A DNA stretch of 10,872 nucleotides from Planctomycetaceae bacterium (GCA_018658605.1 JABHUV010000163.1:1-10872), one strand, 5' to 3'. Shown: positions 1-7,571, counted from the stretch's first letter. Numbers and translations are program-made. The notes: generated by a model from the letters alone, not told the origin.

Positions 1-33
1 ATCGTGCGGCCGCTTTAATGTTATAAGAAACCC

Positions 34-1824
34 ATGAAATCGTTTACTTCTAACCTACTTCGCTGCTGCGCCTGCTGCCTGCTATTTGTGTGTGGTTGTG
101 ATTCCGATCCCGCACCCAAACCAGACACCATCGGCAACACACCACAACCAACGACCGCGGTTTCTCTGAATCTTTTCACCGAAGTCACCACGGAAGTTGG
201 CTTAGATTTCAGACACTACAATGGTATGACTGGTGAACTCTATTTTCCAGAACTGATGGGCTCAGGTACCGTTTTCTTCGATTATGACAATGATGGAGAC
301 TTGGATATTTATCTGGTGCAAGGTTCGCTTTTAGGCCAAAACACCACACTCAAAGATTCCACCTACCCACCTAAATCTGAACCACGCGATCAACTCTACC
401 GCAACGACTTCACACTCGACGCGGCCGGTAAAACCACCATTAAGTTTGTCAACGTTACGGAACAATCCGGCATTCGTGCTTTCGGGTATGGCATGGGGGT
501 CGCCGTTGGTGATTTTAATAACGATGGCTACCAAGATTTGTATGTCACCAACTGGGGTGAAAACCAGTTATTTCAAAACAATCAAAATGGAACATTTACA
601 GATGTAACCAAGCGAGCCAGAGTGGAATCTCCGGAATGGGGAACCAGCACGGCGTTTGTCGATGTCAACCATGATGGTTGGCTAGACCTCTACGTATGCA
701 ACTATGTCACATTTGGTTACGACACCCATCGGCCCTGCTATCATTCCAGTGGCGCGGTTGGCTATTGCGGACCGCAAAGCGAAACACCGGTTTCCGACCG
801 CTTGTTTATCAATAATCAGGATGGCACTTTTCAGGATGTCTCCGCTCAATCCGGAATCGCCCGTGTTTCAGGACCTGGACTAGGCGTGCTATGTCGCGAC
901 TTCAACCGTGATGGGTGGATCGACATTTATGTCGCCAACGACGCGGCAGCCAACCAACTGTGGATCAATAATCAAGATGGCACCTTTGCCGATGAAGCTT
1001 TGCTGCGTGGTTGTGCTTGTAATGCCGACGGACTCGCCGAAGGTAGCATGGGGGTGGATGCCGCTGACATTGATGGGGATGGTGATGATGACTTGATCAT
1101 GGGGCACTGGGCCGAGGAAACCAACACCGTTTTCATTAACCTTGGCGATGGCAACTTTGAAGACCAAACCAAGTCCTTCGGATTGGGGATACCGAGCATT
1201 GGCTTTACCGCCTTTGGAACTGCGTGGTTTGACTATGACAACGATGGTTGGCTCGATCTATTCATGGCCAACGGCGCCACCAATTTTGTAGAGAAACAGC
1301 AACGCAGTGGACAGGAATACCCTTTACAGGAAGCAAACCAACTATTTCGTAATAAAGCCGGAACACAATTCGAAGACATGACCGAAGTCGCTGGCACGTT
1401 ATGTGAAGGCATTGAGATTAGTCGTGGCACCTCCTTCGGCGATATCGATAATGATGGCGATATCGATATCTTAGTTGGCAACAACACAGGCCCCGCGCGA
1501 CTGTTCCTCAATAACGTAGGTACCGACAATCATTGGCTGGGAATCCAACTTACCGCACAAGAGTCAACTGCGCCTGTTGTCCAATGTCGCATTAAGATTG
1601 AACAAACAGACCAACCCGTAAAATGGCGTGTGCCGCGCACTGATGGTAGCTACTTATCAGCAAATGATCCTCGTGTCATCGTGGGCTTAGCAGATTGCAA
1701 CGAATCCGCCACGATAACGGTTTATTGGCACGATGGGCGCGTCGAGCGATGGGCTGACCAACCAGTAAACCAATATCTGACACTACGGCAGCAAGCTGGC
1801 GAGGAGGTGGCCATTGGTCAATGA
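34..1824 (+). CDS. CRTAC1-like FG-GAP/VCBS repeat lipoprotein with C-terminal ASPIC/UnbV domain
   Basis: Predicted exported calcium-binding beta-propeller protein of 596 aa; biochemical role unknown. The N-terminus is a hydrophobic signal with a plausible lipobox (V-C-G-C, lipidated Cys22), so the protein is probably membrane-anchored outside the cytoplasm. Seven Dx[DN]xDGxxD calcium loops of the FG-GAP/VCBS type begin near residues 83, 160, 210, 289, 345, 400 and 470, typically followed by 'NNxDGTF' strands. A Cys235/Cys245 pair lies in the region that in this family reads C...YCGP...DRL and could form a disulfide. From about residue 499 (NHWLGIQL) to the end is an ASPIC/UnbV module (GSYLSANDPR, GL, VYWHDGRVERW). 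ATG 34 is the only start that keeps the whole signal peptide; only a weak purine stretch (taagaaa) precedes it. The 3' end overlaps the next gene by 11 nt, implying one transcript. The signal peptide is unusually Cys-rich. Family assignment is firm; function is inferred only from domains. Confidence 0.93.
   Translation: MKSFTSNLLRCCACCLLFVCGCDSDPAPKPDTIGNTPQPTTAVSLNLFTEVTTEVGLDFRHYNGMTGELYFPELMGSGTVFFDYDNDGDLDIYLVQGSLLGQNTTLKDSTYPPKSEPRDQLYRNDFTLDAAGKTTIKFVNVTEQSGIRAFGYGMGVAVGDFNNDGYQDLYVTNWGENQLFQNNQNGTFTDVTKRARVESPEWGTSTAFVDVNHDGWLDLYVCNYVTFGYDTHRPCYHSSGAVGYCGPQSETPVSDRLFINNQDGTFQDVSAQSGIARVSGPGLGVLCRDFNRDGWIDIYVANDAAANQLWINNQDGTFADEALLRGCACNADGLAEGSMGVDAADIDGDGDDDLIMGHWAEETNTVFINLGDGNFEDQTKSFGLGIPSIGFTAFGTAWFDYDNDGWLDLFMANGATNFVEKQQRSGQEYPLQEANQLFRNKAGTQFEDMTEVAGTLCEGIEISRGTSFGDIDNDGDIDILVGNNTGPARLFLNNVGTDNHWLGIQLTAQESTAPVVQCRIKIEQTDQPVKWRVPRTDGSYLSANDPRVIVGLADCNESATITVYWHDGRVERWADQPVNQYLTLRQQAGEEVAIGQ
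1801..1807 (+). promoter_or_regulatory. Strong Shine-Dalgarno for the TPR lipoprotein gene
   Basis: GAGGAGG lies inside the last codons of the upstream CRTAC1-like gene, six nucleotides before TTG 1814. The spacing is near ideal. It decides the non-ATG start of the TPR gene, which has no in-frame ATG before its lipobox. It also suggests translational coupling with the upstream gene, whose TGA stop is at 1822-1824. Confidence 0.75.
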
Positions 1825-3463
1825 TCGTCGTTTACAAATCAGGGCATATCCCGAACCATGCTTATGTCTAACAACACTGGGGTTGCTGGGACTATTGGCT
1901 CTCATATCTGGCTGTAATTCAAAACCAGATATGCCCGACGGCGTACAGCTAATTGAAAAACCGGCACTCGGGAATCTAGACCCATCCGCGCAAAACAGAC
2001 TTGCAGCGTTGACACAAGAATTGCTACAAAGCCAAGCTTTTGAGGGAACACCACTAACATTTCCAGAACTCGCCAAACAATGTGCAAATGTCGGTGACGC
2101 CTTTCAAAGCTACGGAATTATCGATCAAGCCATTGTCTGCTACCAAAATGCCATCATCCTCGATAAAACAGCACCGGCGGCGTGGCATTATCACTTGGCT
2201 CAATCGTTGCGAAAAAACGGCGACTTTGAGACCGCTGTCGCACAATATAAAATTACGGTCAAATTGCTCTCCGAACAAAAGAGCACCAACAAACAAAAAC
2301 TTGCTGCGTTGTTTCGTTTAGGTGAATGCCAACTAGAACTCACGCTTGACGAAGATGCTCGATCTGCATTTCAAACTGCATTGACGGTCGGGTCGAATAT
2401 CGATAATGCAGTCTGCCATCTCGCCATTGGCCAAACATATCTACAGAGTGATCCGAGTGAAGCCATTAGCCATTTATTGAGGGCCTTGGAATCATCACCA
2501 CGAGCAACCAATGTGCATTACAGTTTGATGATGGCATATCGCAAAGTAAAAAATATGCGACAAGCCAAGTACCATCAGGAACAATTTCAAAAAGGCGAAG
2601 GTGTTGTTACGCTAACGGATCCTTTCCAAGCACGCCTCGAGGAGATGAAAGACACCGCGCGATCTTTCCGTATTCGCGGTGACAATAACTTATTTAAACA
2701 TGGCAACGTGACGGCGGCACGCGACAACTACCTCAAAGCAATTGAACTTGATCCCGCTGATCCCACGTTGTATTTGAATCTCGGTGTCGCTTATTTACGT
2801 TTAGGGGACAATGAGAATGCCAAGCAATGTTTTCTGAAGACATTAGAGCTATCGCCTACGAATTCCCTGGCACTCGCGAACCTCGGTATCATTACTCAAG
2901 CAGCTGGAAACGCAGACGAAGCCATAAAGTTGTTAAGCCAAGCAGCAAAACTAGGTCCAAACAACCACATCATTTTAATGAAATATGGTAACGCTTTGTT
3001 TGAAAAAAGTTTAACTGAGCAAGCGTTACAGCAGTATTTACTGATTATCCAACGCGAACCTGCCAACCAAGAGGGACTAACGTGGGTCGCAAAATGTTAC
3101 CTGCAGTTAGGCCAATTCTCCCAAGCGCAAACACACCTCGAATCAGCACTTGCTATTTATGAAGACGATGTACCATTACAGCTCATGGCAATTCTTGCGA
3201 TGTCCGCTCCAACGGATGAATCCAAACGCAATCCTCAGCAAGCACGTCTGCTTTTAGAGAGTATCGACAGCAATAGTTTTCCGGCGGAGCATGCTGCTGC
3301 AAGCGGCATGGTCGCGGCAGCCGCAGGTGATTATGACAAAGCGATCGTGCACCAAAATCGAGCGATTGAGCAAGCAACAAATCAGGAGCGGGCAGATCTA
3401 CTGCCACAATTGCAAACAAATCTACTGCGGTACCAAGAACAAATGCTGCCGACCGTTAACTAG
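1814..3463 (+). CDS. Tetratricopeptide-repeat lipoprotein
   Basis: Predicted exported TPR scaffold of 549 aa, likely mediating protein-protein contacts outside the cytoplasm. The N-terminus has Arg residues, a Leu/Gly-rich hydrophobic core and the lipobox L-I-S-G-C with Cys34 as lipidation site. TPR-like helical pairs can be seen at about residues 90-120, 124-154, 162-192, 197-227, 283-315, 315-348, 349-382, 383-416, 417-451 and 494-525. The clearest are the middle ones, with the pattern LYLNLGVAYLRLGDNENA...LELSP. Start is TTG 1814: it keeps the complete signal peptide and sits six nt after GAGGAGG. It overlaps the CRTAC1-like gene by 11 nt, so the two are almost certainly co-expressed. CRTAC1/UnbV and TPR proteins are recurrent neighbours in planctomycetes, so the two may act as a complex, but this is inference. 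It meets the next gene (- strand) tail to tail 30 nt downstream. No catalytic domain was seen. Confidence 0.92.
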   Translation: MVNDRRLQIRAYPEPCLCLTTLGLLGLLALISGCNSKPDMPDGVQLIEKPALGNLDPSAQNRLAALTQELLQSQAFEGTPLTFPELAKQCANVGDAFQSYGIIDQAIVCYQNAIILDKTAPAAWHYHLAQSLRKNGDFETAVAQYKITVKLLSEQKSTNKQKLAALFRLGECQLELTLDEDARSAFQTALTVGSNIDNAVCHLAIGQTYLQSDPSEAISHLLRALESSPRATNVHYSLMMAYRKVKNMRQAKYHQEQFQKGEGVVTLTDPFQARLEEMKDTARSFRIRGDNNLFKHGNVTAARDNYLKAIELDPADPTLYLNLGVAYLRLGDNENAKQCFLKTLELSPTNSLALANLGIITQAAGNADEAIKLLSQAAKLGPNNHIILMKYGNALFEKSLTEQALQQYLLIIQREPANQEGLTWVAKCYLQLGQFSQAQTHLESALAIYEDDVPLQLMAILAMSAPTDESKRNPQQARLLLESIDSNSFPAEHAAASGMVAAAAGDYDKAIVHQNRAIEQATNQERADLLPQLQTNLLRYQEQMLPTVN

Positions 3464-3493
3464 CGAACAACGATTTATTGTTGGGTTACCAGC

Positions 3494-4195
3494 TCAATCA
3501 GCAGCAGCAGCGATAACCTCAGCCGCGTTGTCATTGAAATAATCTCGACATCCACTACAGCAAACGTAATAAGTCTTCCCGTTAAACATCACGGGAATCG
3601 TGCCTTTGCCGCCTGACACAATACACTCAATCATCGTTGCACCGCCGCCGAACATGCTTCCCTTTCGAGTCGATCCTAACTCACCCAACCGCGCATACAG
3701 CGTTCCCGTGAGTAGTTTTTCATACATCACAATCATGCGTTTGCCGTCGGCTACAATTCGAATCGAAATACGACCCACCACTTGATTCTGTGGATCGTTA
3801 TTCACTAGAACCAAGCGACCACTGTCGTCCAGCTTGCCCGCAAATTGAAGCGTAACACCTTGAGGTGTTTTTACTGTTGCCACAAACGCACCCTGCTGTT
3901 GGCCAGCTCGAATTTCCAATTGCGTTACAAACTTGCCCTTACCGCTTTTCTGCACTATGGCTGCGCCCTGTTTATCAAATTGCCACACCCATTCACTCTC
4001 TTCGATCCAGGCTCCCTGCGTTGAGCCACGTCGCACTTGACCAGCCCCTTTCCACGTTCCCACATAATCTTGCAGGGCGGCAAGCGATTTCTTACCGCGC
4101 GATTGATCTTCGACTACCTCGAGTCCGCCGACATTCGTTGCTGCGAACAAAACGGCCAATGCGAACAACCAAATGTTTTTTCTCTTTGCGCTCAT
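3494..4195 (-). CDS. Exported protein: lipocalin-like/DUF1579-like N-terminal region plus C-terminal Cys-rich YHS/TRASH-like motif
   Basis: I do not recognise a named family for the whole 233-aa protein. Residues 1-23 (MSAKRKNIWLF..., Lys/Arg then an Ala/Leu core) look like a Sec signal peptide. Residues about 37-165 are rich in alternating beta strands, beginning YVGTWKGAGQ. This resembles small lipocalin-like 'GTWxGxG' barrels, a fold guess only. The C-terminal 45 residues hold Cys191, Cys212, Cys213 and Cys216 in the pattern C-IVSGGKGTIPV...GKTYYVCCSGCRDYF. This is typical of YHS/TRASH-like metal-binding modules, so a bound metal ion is plausible. Two in-frame ATGs exist, at 4207 and 4195. 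I choose 4195 because GAGG lies six nt before it, while 4207 has no Shine-Dalgarno and falls within the stop of the FIST gene. It is the last gene of the - strand unit. The stop is preceded by an Ala-rich tail encoded by a short CAG-type run. Confidence 0.82.
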   Translation of the reverse strand: MSAKRKNIWLFALAVLFAATNVGGLEVVEDQSRGKKSLAALQDYVGTWKGAGQVRRGSTQGAWIEESEWVWQFDKQGAAIVQKSGKGKFVTQLEIRAGQQQGAFVATVKTPQGVTLQFAGKLDDSGRLVLVNNDPQNQVVGRISIRIVADGKRMIVMYEKLLTGTLYARLGELGSTRKGSMFGGGATMIECIVSGGKGTIPVMFNGKTYYVCCSGCRDYFNDNAAEVIAAAAD

Positions 4196-4201
4196 ATTAA
4201 A

Positions 4202-4205
4202 CCTC
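4202..4205 (-). promoter_or_regulatory. Shine-Dalgarno overlapping the FIST stop codon
   Basis: On the - strand the sequence reads TGAGG-TTTAAT-ATG. The GAGG core shares its first two bases with the TGA stop of the FIST gene (4206-4204) and lies six nt before ATG 4195. It selects that start over ATG 4207 and suggests reinitiation by ribosomes finishing the FIST gene. Confidence 0.6.
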
Positions 4206-5373
4206 ATTCAAATAACACAACACTCGCCGTATACCCATGCACTTGATTTTCGCCGCCAACCGGGCCAATTTCGCCTTGAGCAAAAAATCCAGCCAATGGA
4301 ATATCGCCAACCGTCTCTTTTATAACCCCAGCATCATGATTGGGTTCTGCAAACAATCTGGTACCACGGCCATTACAGGTAAATAGTAACCCGCCGTTAA
4401 CTTCAGCGGACTCATTTTTTACAAGCATTTGTCGTAATTCATTGCTGGCTGACTCCTCATCGCGAACTTGAAATTGAACCGTCTGTCCTACTTTGAAATA
4501 ATCATTGACAACAATAGCACCACGTTCGGTATCTATACCTGTCACATTACGAATCAAGAAATCCCCCATTTCGTAATCATCCTGGTACTCACTAATAACG
4601 CGGCCCAAGAAAAATCCTTGACTCATTAAATCCTTGTCACTGGTCGGCAATCTCATAAACAACTCTTCCAATACCTTCATTGCTGGTTTTCCGCCCAGCT
4701 CAAGAACCATATTCTGCTCGACTTTCGTGACAACCAGCCGATCTCCAATTGGCCGGCAACCTTGAGAAACAACACTATGCACTTGAACTCCACCATCGAT
4801 GAGTAACCCTGCAGCCCCTTCGCAACACACGGTGCCGTTCACTAGCACTAAATTTTTCCCTGGTCGTTGAAATCCCGATGCCATACCACCTAGCACTCGC
4901 AACTCCGGATAATCTTCTGCTAATTGAGACAACAACAGATCGGTGGGAAAGCTGAACGGTTCACCCAGAACAATCAACACCGATTCTTGACGCACCGTGA
5001 TGTGCTCAATTGGTAATTTTTCCGTACCTGATATAATTCCACCATCGGAAACACGTTGCAATAATAAATGGGTTGTTTCAATTTTTGTATCCGGTAACGC
5101 AGAAGCCCAGATAGTAATCGCTGGGTCCCCTTCAATTTCGCGACCCCCACTGATAATGCTGTCGCCCACGCACCCAATCATATTGCTCGGCTGCAATTTT
5201 TCTTGAATCGCATCCGCTATTTCTTGAAACTCGTCAGCAAAATGGGGAGATACAAATACCATCGCAAGGTCGGGGGAAACTTCGATGTCTTCGATTAGCG
5301 TCTGACAACACTTTTCGATTTCCTCGGACCAATTTGCATTGGTTATCAAAGCGTTACTAAATCTGTTTGCCAT
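4204..5373 (-). CDS. FIST N/FIST C domain sensor protein
   Basis: Stand-alone FIST-domain protein (389 aa from ATG 5373), predicted cytosolic with no signal peptide or membrane segment. FIST domains are thought to bind small ligands, possibly amino acids, and are often fused to signalling output domains; none is attached here. The N-terminal FIST half shows DLAMVFVSPHF, then IGCVGDSIISGG, then LRVLGGMASG. The C-terminal FIST_C half ends with the strongly conserved signature FTCNGRGTRLF, EPNHDA, PLAGFFAQGEIGPVGG and HGYTASVVLF. An in-frame TTG at 5406 would add 11 residues and has GAGG 11 nt upstream (5418-5421). I prefer ATG 5373 because MANRFSNAL resembles the usual start of these proteins and the extension is Phe/Lys-rich and featureless, though this start is not certain. 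It lies 51 nt after the DUF1571 gene, and its stop is 8 nt from the next start, so it is the middle gene of a three-gene unit. Confidence 0.92.
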   Translation of the reverse strand: MANRFSNALITNANWSEEIEKCCQTLIEDIEVSPDLAMVFVSPHFADEFQEIADAIQEKLQPSNMIGCVGDSIISGGREIEGDPAITIWASALPDTKIETTHLLLQRVSDGGIISGTEKLPIEHITVRQESVLIVLGEPFSFPTDLLLSQLAEDYPELRVLGGMASGFQRPGKNLVLVNGTVCCEGAAGLLIDGGVQVHSVVSQGCRPIGDRLVVTKVEQNMVLELGGKPAMKVLEELFMRLPTSDKDLMSQGFFLGRVISEYQDDYEMGDFLIRNVTGIDTERGAIVVNDYFKVGQTVQFQVRDEESASNELRQMLVKNESAEVNGGLLFTCNGRGTRLFAEPNHDAGVIKETVGDIPLAGFFAQGEIGPVGGENQVHGYTASVVLFE

Positions 5374-5424
5374 TTGAATTTTTTTTATTCGTAAGGGGAA
5401 AAACAAACGGCGAGTGACCTCGTG

Positions 5425-6312
5425 TCAGTCGGGGTAGTTATATTGTTCGCTGTCCGGATTAAAATCATCGTTGGTTAAACCAACATTAAGTTTGATATCT
5501 GTATAAATATATTCTTCCGTTAACGGTGGTTCGTCGCCATCAGTTTCCGGCCACATCCACGACGCTAAGCGAACAGGGATATTGCGTTGTAAATCAATAT
5601 CGACTTCAACAACGTGAAAGATGAAATGTTCACGTTCAATTGGATGAACCACTCGAATTCGACGGCAAGCGACGCCTGCCGATTGCACTTCGGACAACTG
5701 CACTTCACATTCACCATATTTTCGGTCGTGCAAAGCATGTTGAATCAACGTTGCCATCAATCGCTGAATGCCCGTTTCTGCAATCGAATAGCGGCTGCCT
5801 AACATTGCAACAAAACCATCATGTGGTTGTACGACTCGGAATAGATTTAACAATCCGCCTTCATGCGCTGTAATTTTATTTTCATTTTCCCCCGCGACCC
5901 AAATCACCTCTCGTCCGCGGACGACTGCCGGTTGGGTGAAAAGGATGTACACCGATAATGGTTGATTTTCCAGCTCATTACGAATTTTCGCTCGGGATAT
6001 GTTCTTCTCGGTCAGAATATCACCGATTCGTTCTTGGCGGGTTAACGTAGCTGTGTAGTCCGTGATGGTTGCACTTATATGATTCAATGAATCGCGAGCA
6101 AGCAATAACACCGCATCTAATGGATGTTCGTTCTTCGTTAATTCCACATCACTTATTTGCTCAACATTTTTGGTCTGTTGATCGCGTTTACGTTTATCTG
6201 CGTCACGTTGTTCCTGTCGATTACGTTCAATATGGAGATTGTTAGCAAACCACCCACCAGAAACTACCACAACAACCAGCACCAACAAACTAATTTTCTT
6301 TGTACGTGACAT
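5425..6312 (-). CDS. DUF1571 domain membrane-anchored protein
   Basis: Protein of 295 aa (from ATG 6312) with unknown function. MSRTKKIS followed by about 15 Leu/Val residues and GGWF forms one N-terminal membrane anchor or signal. It is followed by a highly charged Arg/Lys/Asp/Gln segment (about residues 30-50) that could be a short coiled coil. From about residue 62 (HPLDAVLLLARDSL, then DYTATLTRQERI) to the end it matches the DUF1571 pattern, including the late YIYTDIKLNVGLTNDDFNP motif. The domain is predicted to lie outside the cytoplasm. An upstream in-frame ATG at 6417 would add 35 residues with a second hydrophobic patch. I prefer 6312 because it gives a textbook anchor at the very N-terminus, but neither start has a good Shine-Dalgarno. 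It is the first gene of the - strand unit with the FIST and Cys-motif genes, and is divergent from the oxidoreductase gene. Confidence 0.88.
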   Translation of the reverse strand: MSRTKKISLLVLVVVVVSGGWFANNLHIERNRQEQRDADKRKRDQQTKNVEQISDVELTKNEHPLDAVLLLARDSLNHISATITDYTATLTRQERIGDILTEKNISRAKIRNELENQPLSVYILFTQPAVVRGREVIWVAGENENKITAHEGGLLNLFRVVQPHDGFVAMLGSRYSIAETGIQRLMATLIQHALHDRKYGECEVQLSEVQSAGVACRRIRVVHPIEREHFIFHVVEVDIDLQRNIPVRLASWMWPETDGDEPPLTEEYIYTDIKLNVGLTNDDFNPDSEQYNYPD

Positions 6313-6551
6313 CTTAGGTTTTACAAACGATGCGTCCACAAGATTTTTCAATGCTAAAGATAAAAGCAGGCGGTTCCAGAGTACAACACATGATAACAGA
6401 TGTCGACCATAAGTCATCCGTGGAGTTTATCAGGTGAAGTCTGTAGCCAAAAACAACGGTAGGACTCCCACGCTACGAGTTTAATGAAAACCAATAATTT
6501 GGTATCTTCTTATAGAGCAGATAACCAATTACACCAACATGAGTGAAAACT
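6313..6551. promoter_or_regulatory. Divergent control region between the DUF1571 unit and the oxidoreductase unit
   Basis: This 239-nt stretch must hold promoters for both outward units if the DUF1571 gene starts at 6312 (134 nt if it starts at 6417). For the - strand a weak sigma70-like pair can be seen in the 6340-6390 area: TTGTAC, an 18-nt spacer, then TATCTT, each box only partly matching consensus. For the + strand an AT-rich segment with TATAGA at 6511-6516 is present but lacks a well-spaced -35 box. Promoter positions are therefore inferred from gene layout rather than proven by motifs. Confidence 0.4.
6490..6503. repeat. Short inverted repeat in the divergent region, possible operator
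   Basis: ACCAA-TAAT-TTGGT is a perfect 5-bp inverted repeat around a 4-nt AT centre, located 49 nt before the oxidoreductase ATG. Its size and place would suit a dimeric repressor site, but a repeat this short can easily arise by chance and no regulator gene is adjacent. Confidence 0.25.
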
Positions 6552-7571
6552 ATGTCAGCTAACAAAATTCGCTGGGGAATAATTTCCACAGCTAAAATCG
6601 GCATGAAACAAGTCATACCGGCAATGCAGCAAAGTGAATACTGCGACATTCAAGCCATCGCTTCGCGAACGCAAGAATCAGCCGACGCCGCGGCCACCTC
6701 GCTAGGGATCCCCAAGGCATATGCTAGTTACGAGGCGTTGCTGGCAGACCCTGAAATCGATGCTATCTATAATCCATTGCCTAACCACCTGCACGTGCCC
6801 ATATCCATCACCGCTCTCGAGCACGGCAAACATGTACTTTGTGAAAAACCAATTGCCTTGACCAGTGCTGAAGGACAATTACTAGTAGATGCGGCTCAGA
6901 CGCACCCCGAGTTGAAAGTCATGGAGGCGTTCATGTATCGCCACCATCCGCAATGGCAAAAAGCCCGTGAGCTTGTCCGAGATGGTAGTATTGGCACACT
7001 TAAAACAATCAGCTCTCTGTTCTCATATCACAACATGGATGCGAATAATATTCGTAACCGGGCAGACCTCGGCGGCGGCGGATTGATGGACATCGGCTGT
7101 TATCCCATCAGTCTATCTCGCTTTATATTTGGCGCTGAACCACTGCGGGTGTCCGCAATAGCTGAATTTGATCCAAACTTCAAAACGGATATCCTCTCAA
7201 GTGCAATCATGGATTTCGGCAACGGCACGTCAACATTTACGTGCTCGACACAAATGGCACCTTATCAACGAGTGCAAATCTTTGGGGACCGTGGCCGTAT
7301 TGAAATTGAAATCCCATTTAATGCACCGCCCGCTAAGCCGTGTCGCCTGTGGTTTCAAAATCAAGATACGGTGATTGAAGAAATCGAATTCGATATTTGT
7401 GACCAATATACAATCCAGGGAGATCTGTTTTCCCGCGCAATCCTTGATGACACTGCCGTCCCTACGCCGATTGAAGACGCCGTTGGTAACATGCAGACTA
7501 TCGAAGCAATATTTCATGCGGCAGAATCCAATCAGTGGGAACCGCTTATAAGCTCTGCCCCCCGCGAATAA
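6552..7571 (+). CDS. Gfo/Idh/MocA family NAD(P)-dependent oxidoreductase
   Basis: Predicted cytosolic dehydrogenase of 339 aa, the usual family length, acting on a sugar or related polyol/diol; the substrate cannot be read from sequence. The N-terminal Rossmann domain starts RWGIISTAKIG, the variant seen in the xylose dehydrogenase/dimeric dihydrodiol dehydrogenase branch rather than the plain GxGxxG form. Next come IQAIASRTQ, the YNPLPNHLH strand and HVLCEKPIAL with the conserved catalytic-type Lys99 of the EKP motif. The C-terminal domain shows MEAFMYRHHPQ and GGGGLMDIGCYPI, where Asp180 and Tyr184 occupy the usual active-site region. ATG 6552 is chosen because MSANKIRWG puts the Rossmann strand right at the start; an in-frame GTG at 6543 would add three residues. 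There is no obvious Shine-Dalgarno for either. It is 63 nt upstream of the DUF1501 gene on the same strand, so possibly co-transcribed. No signal peptide, unlike many planctomycete Tat-exported members of the family. Confidence 0.92.
   Translation: MSANKIRWGIISTAKIGMKQVIPAMQQSEYCDIQAIASRTQESADAAATSLGIPKAYASYEALLADPEIDAIYNPLPNHLHVPISITALEHGKHVLCEKPIALTSAEGQLLVDAAQTHPELKVMEAFMYRHHPQWQKARELVRDGSIGTLKTISSLFSYHNMDANNIRNRADLGGGGLMDIGCYPISLSRFIFGAEPLRVSAIAEFDPNFKTDILSSAIMDFGNGTSTFTCSTQMAPYQRVQIFGDRGRIEIEIPFNAPPAKPCRLWFQNQDTVIEEIEFDICDQYTIQGDLFSRAILDDTAVPTPIEDAVGNMQTIEAIFHAAESNQWEPLISSAPRE

Noticed and set aside
889..1167. Antisense open frame within the CRTAC1-like gene.
   Set aside because: No family resemblance, no ribosome site, and it mirrors the Asp/Gly-rich calcium-loop codons of the real gene.
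1441..1470. Local repeat GATATCGAT twice within 30 nt, partly palindromic.
   Set aside because: It encodes the Asp-Ile-Asp residues of the seventh calcium loop; codon repetition explains it.
3468..3483. Possible terminator hairpin between the TPR gene and the Cys-motif gene (CAACGAT ... ATTGTTG).
   Set aside because: The 7-bp stem has a G-T pair, is AT-rich, leaves only a 2-nt loop when fully paired, and is not followed by a T-run on either strand.
3499..3512. CAG-type trinucleotide run as a possible microsatellite.
   Set aside because: Only about four units, encoding the Ala-rich C-terminus of the - strand gene; too short to suggest phase variation.
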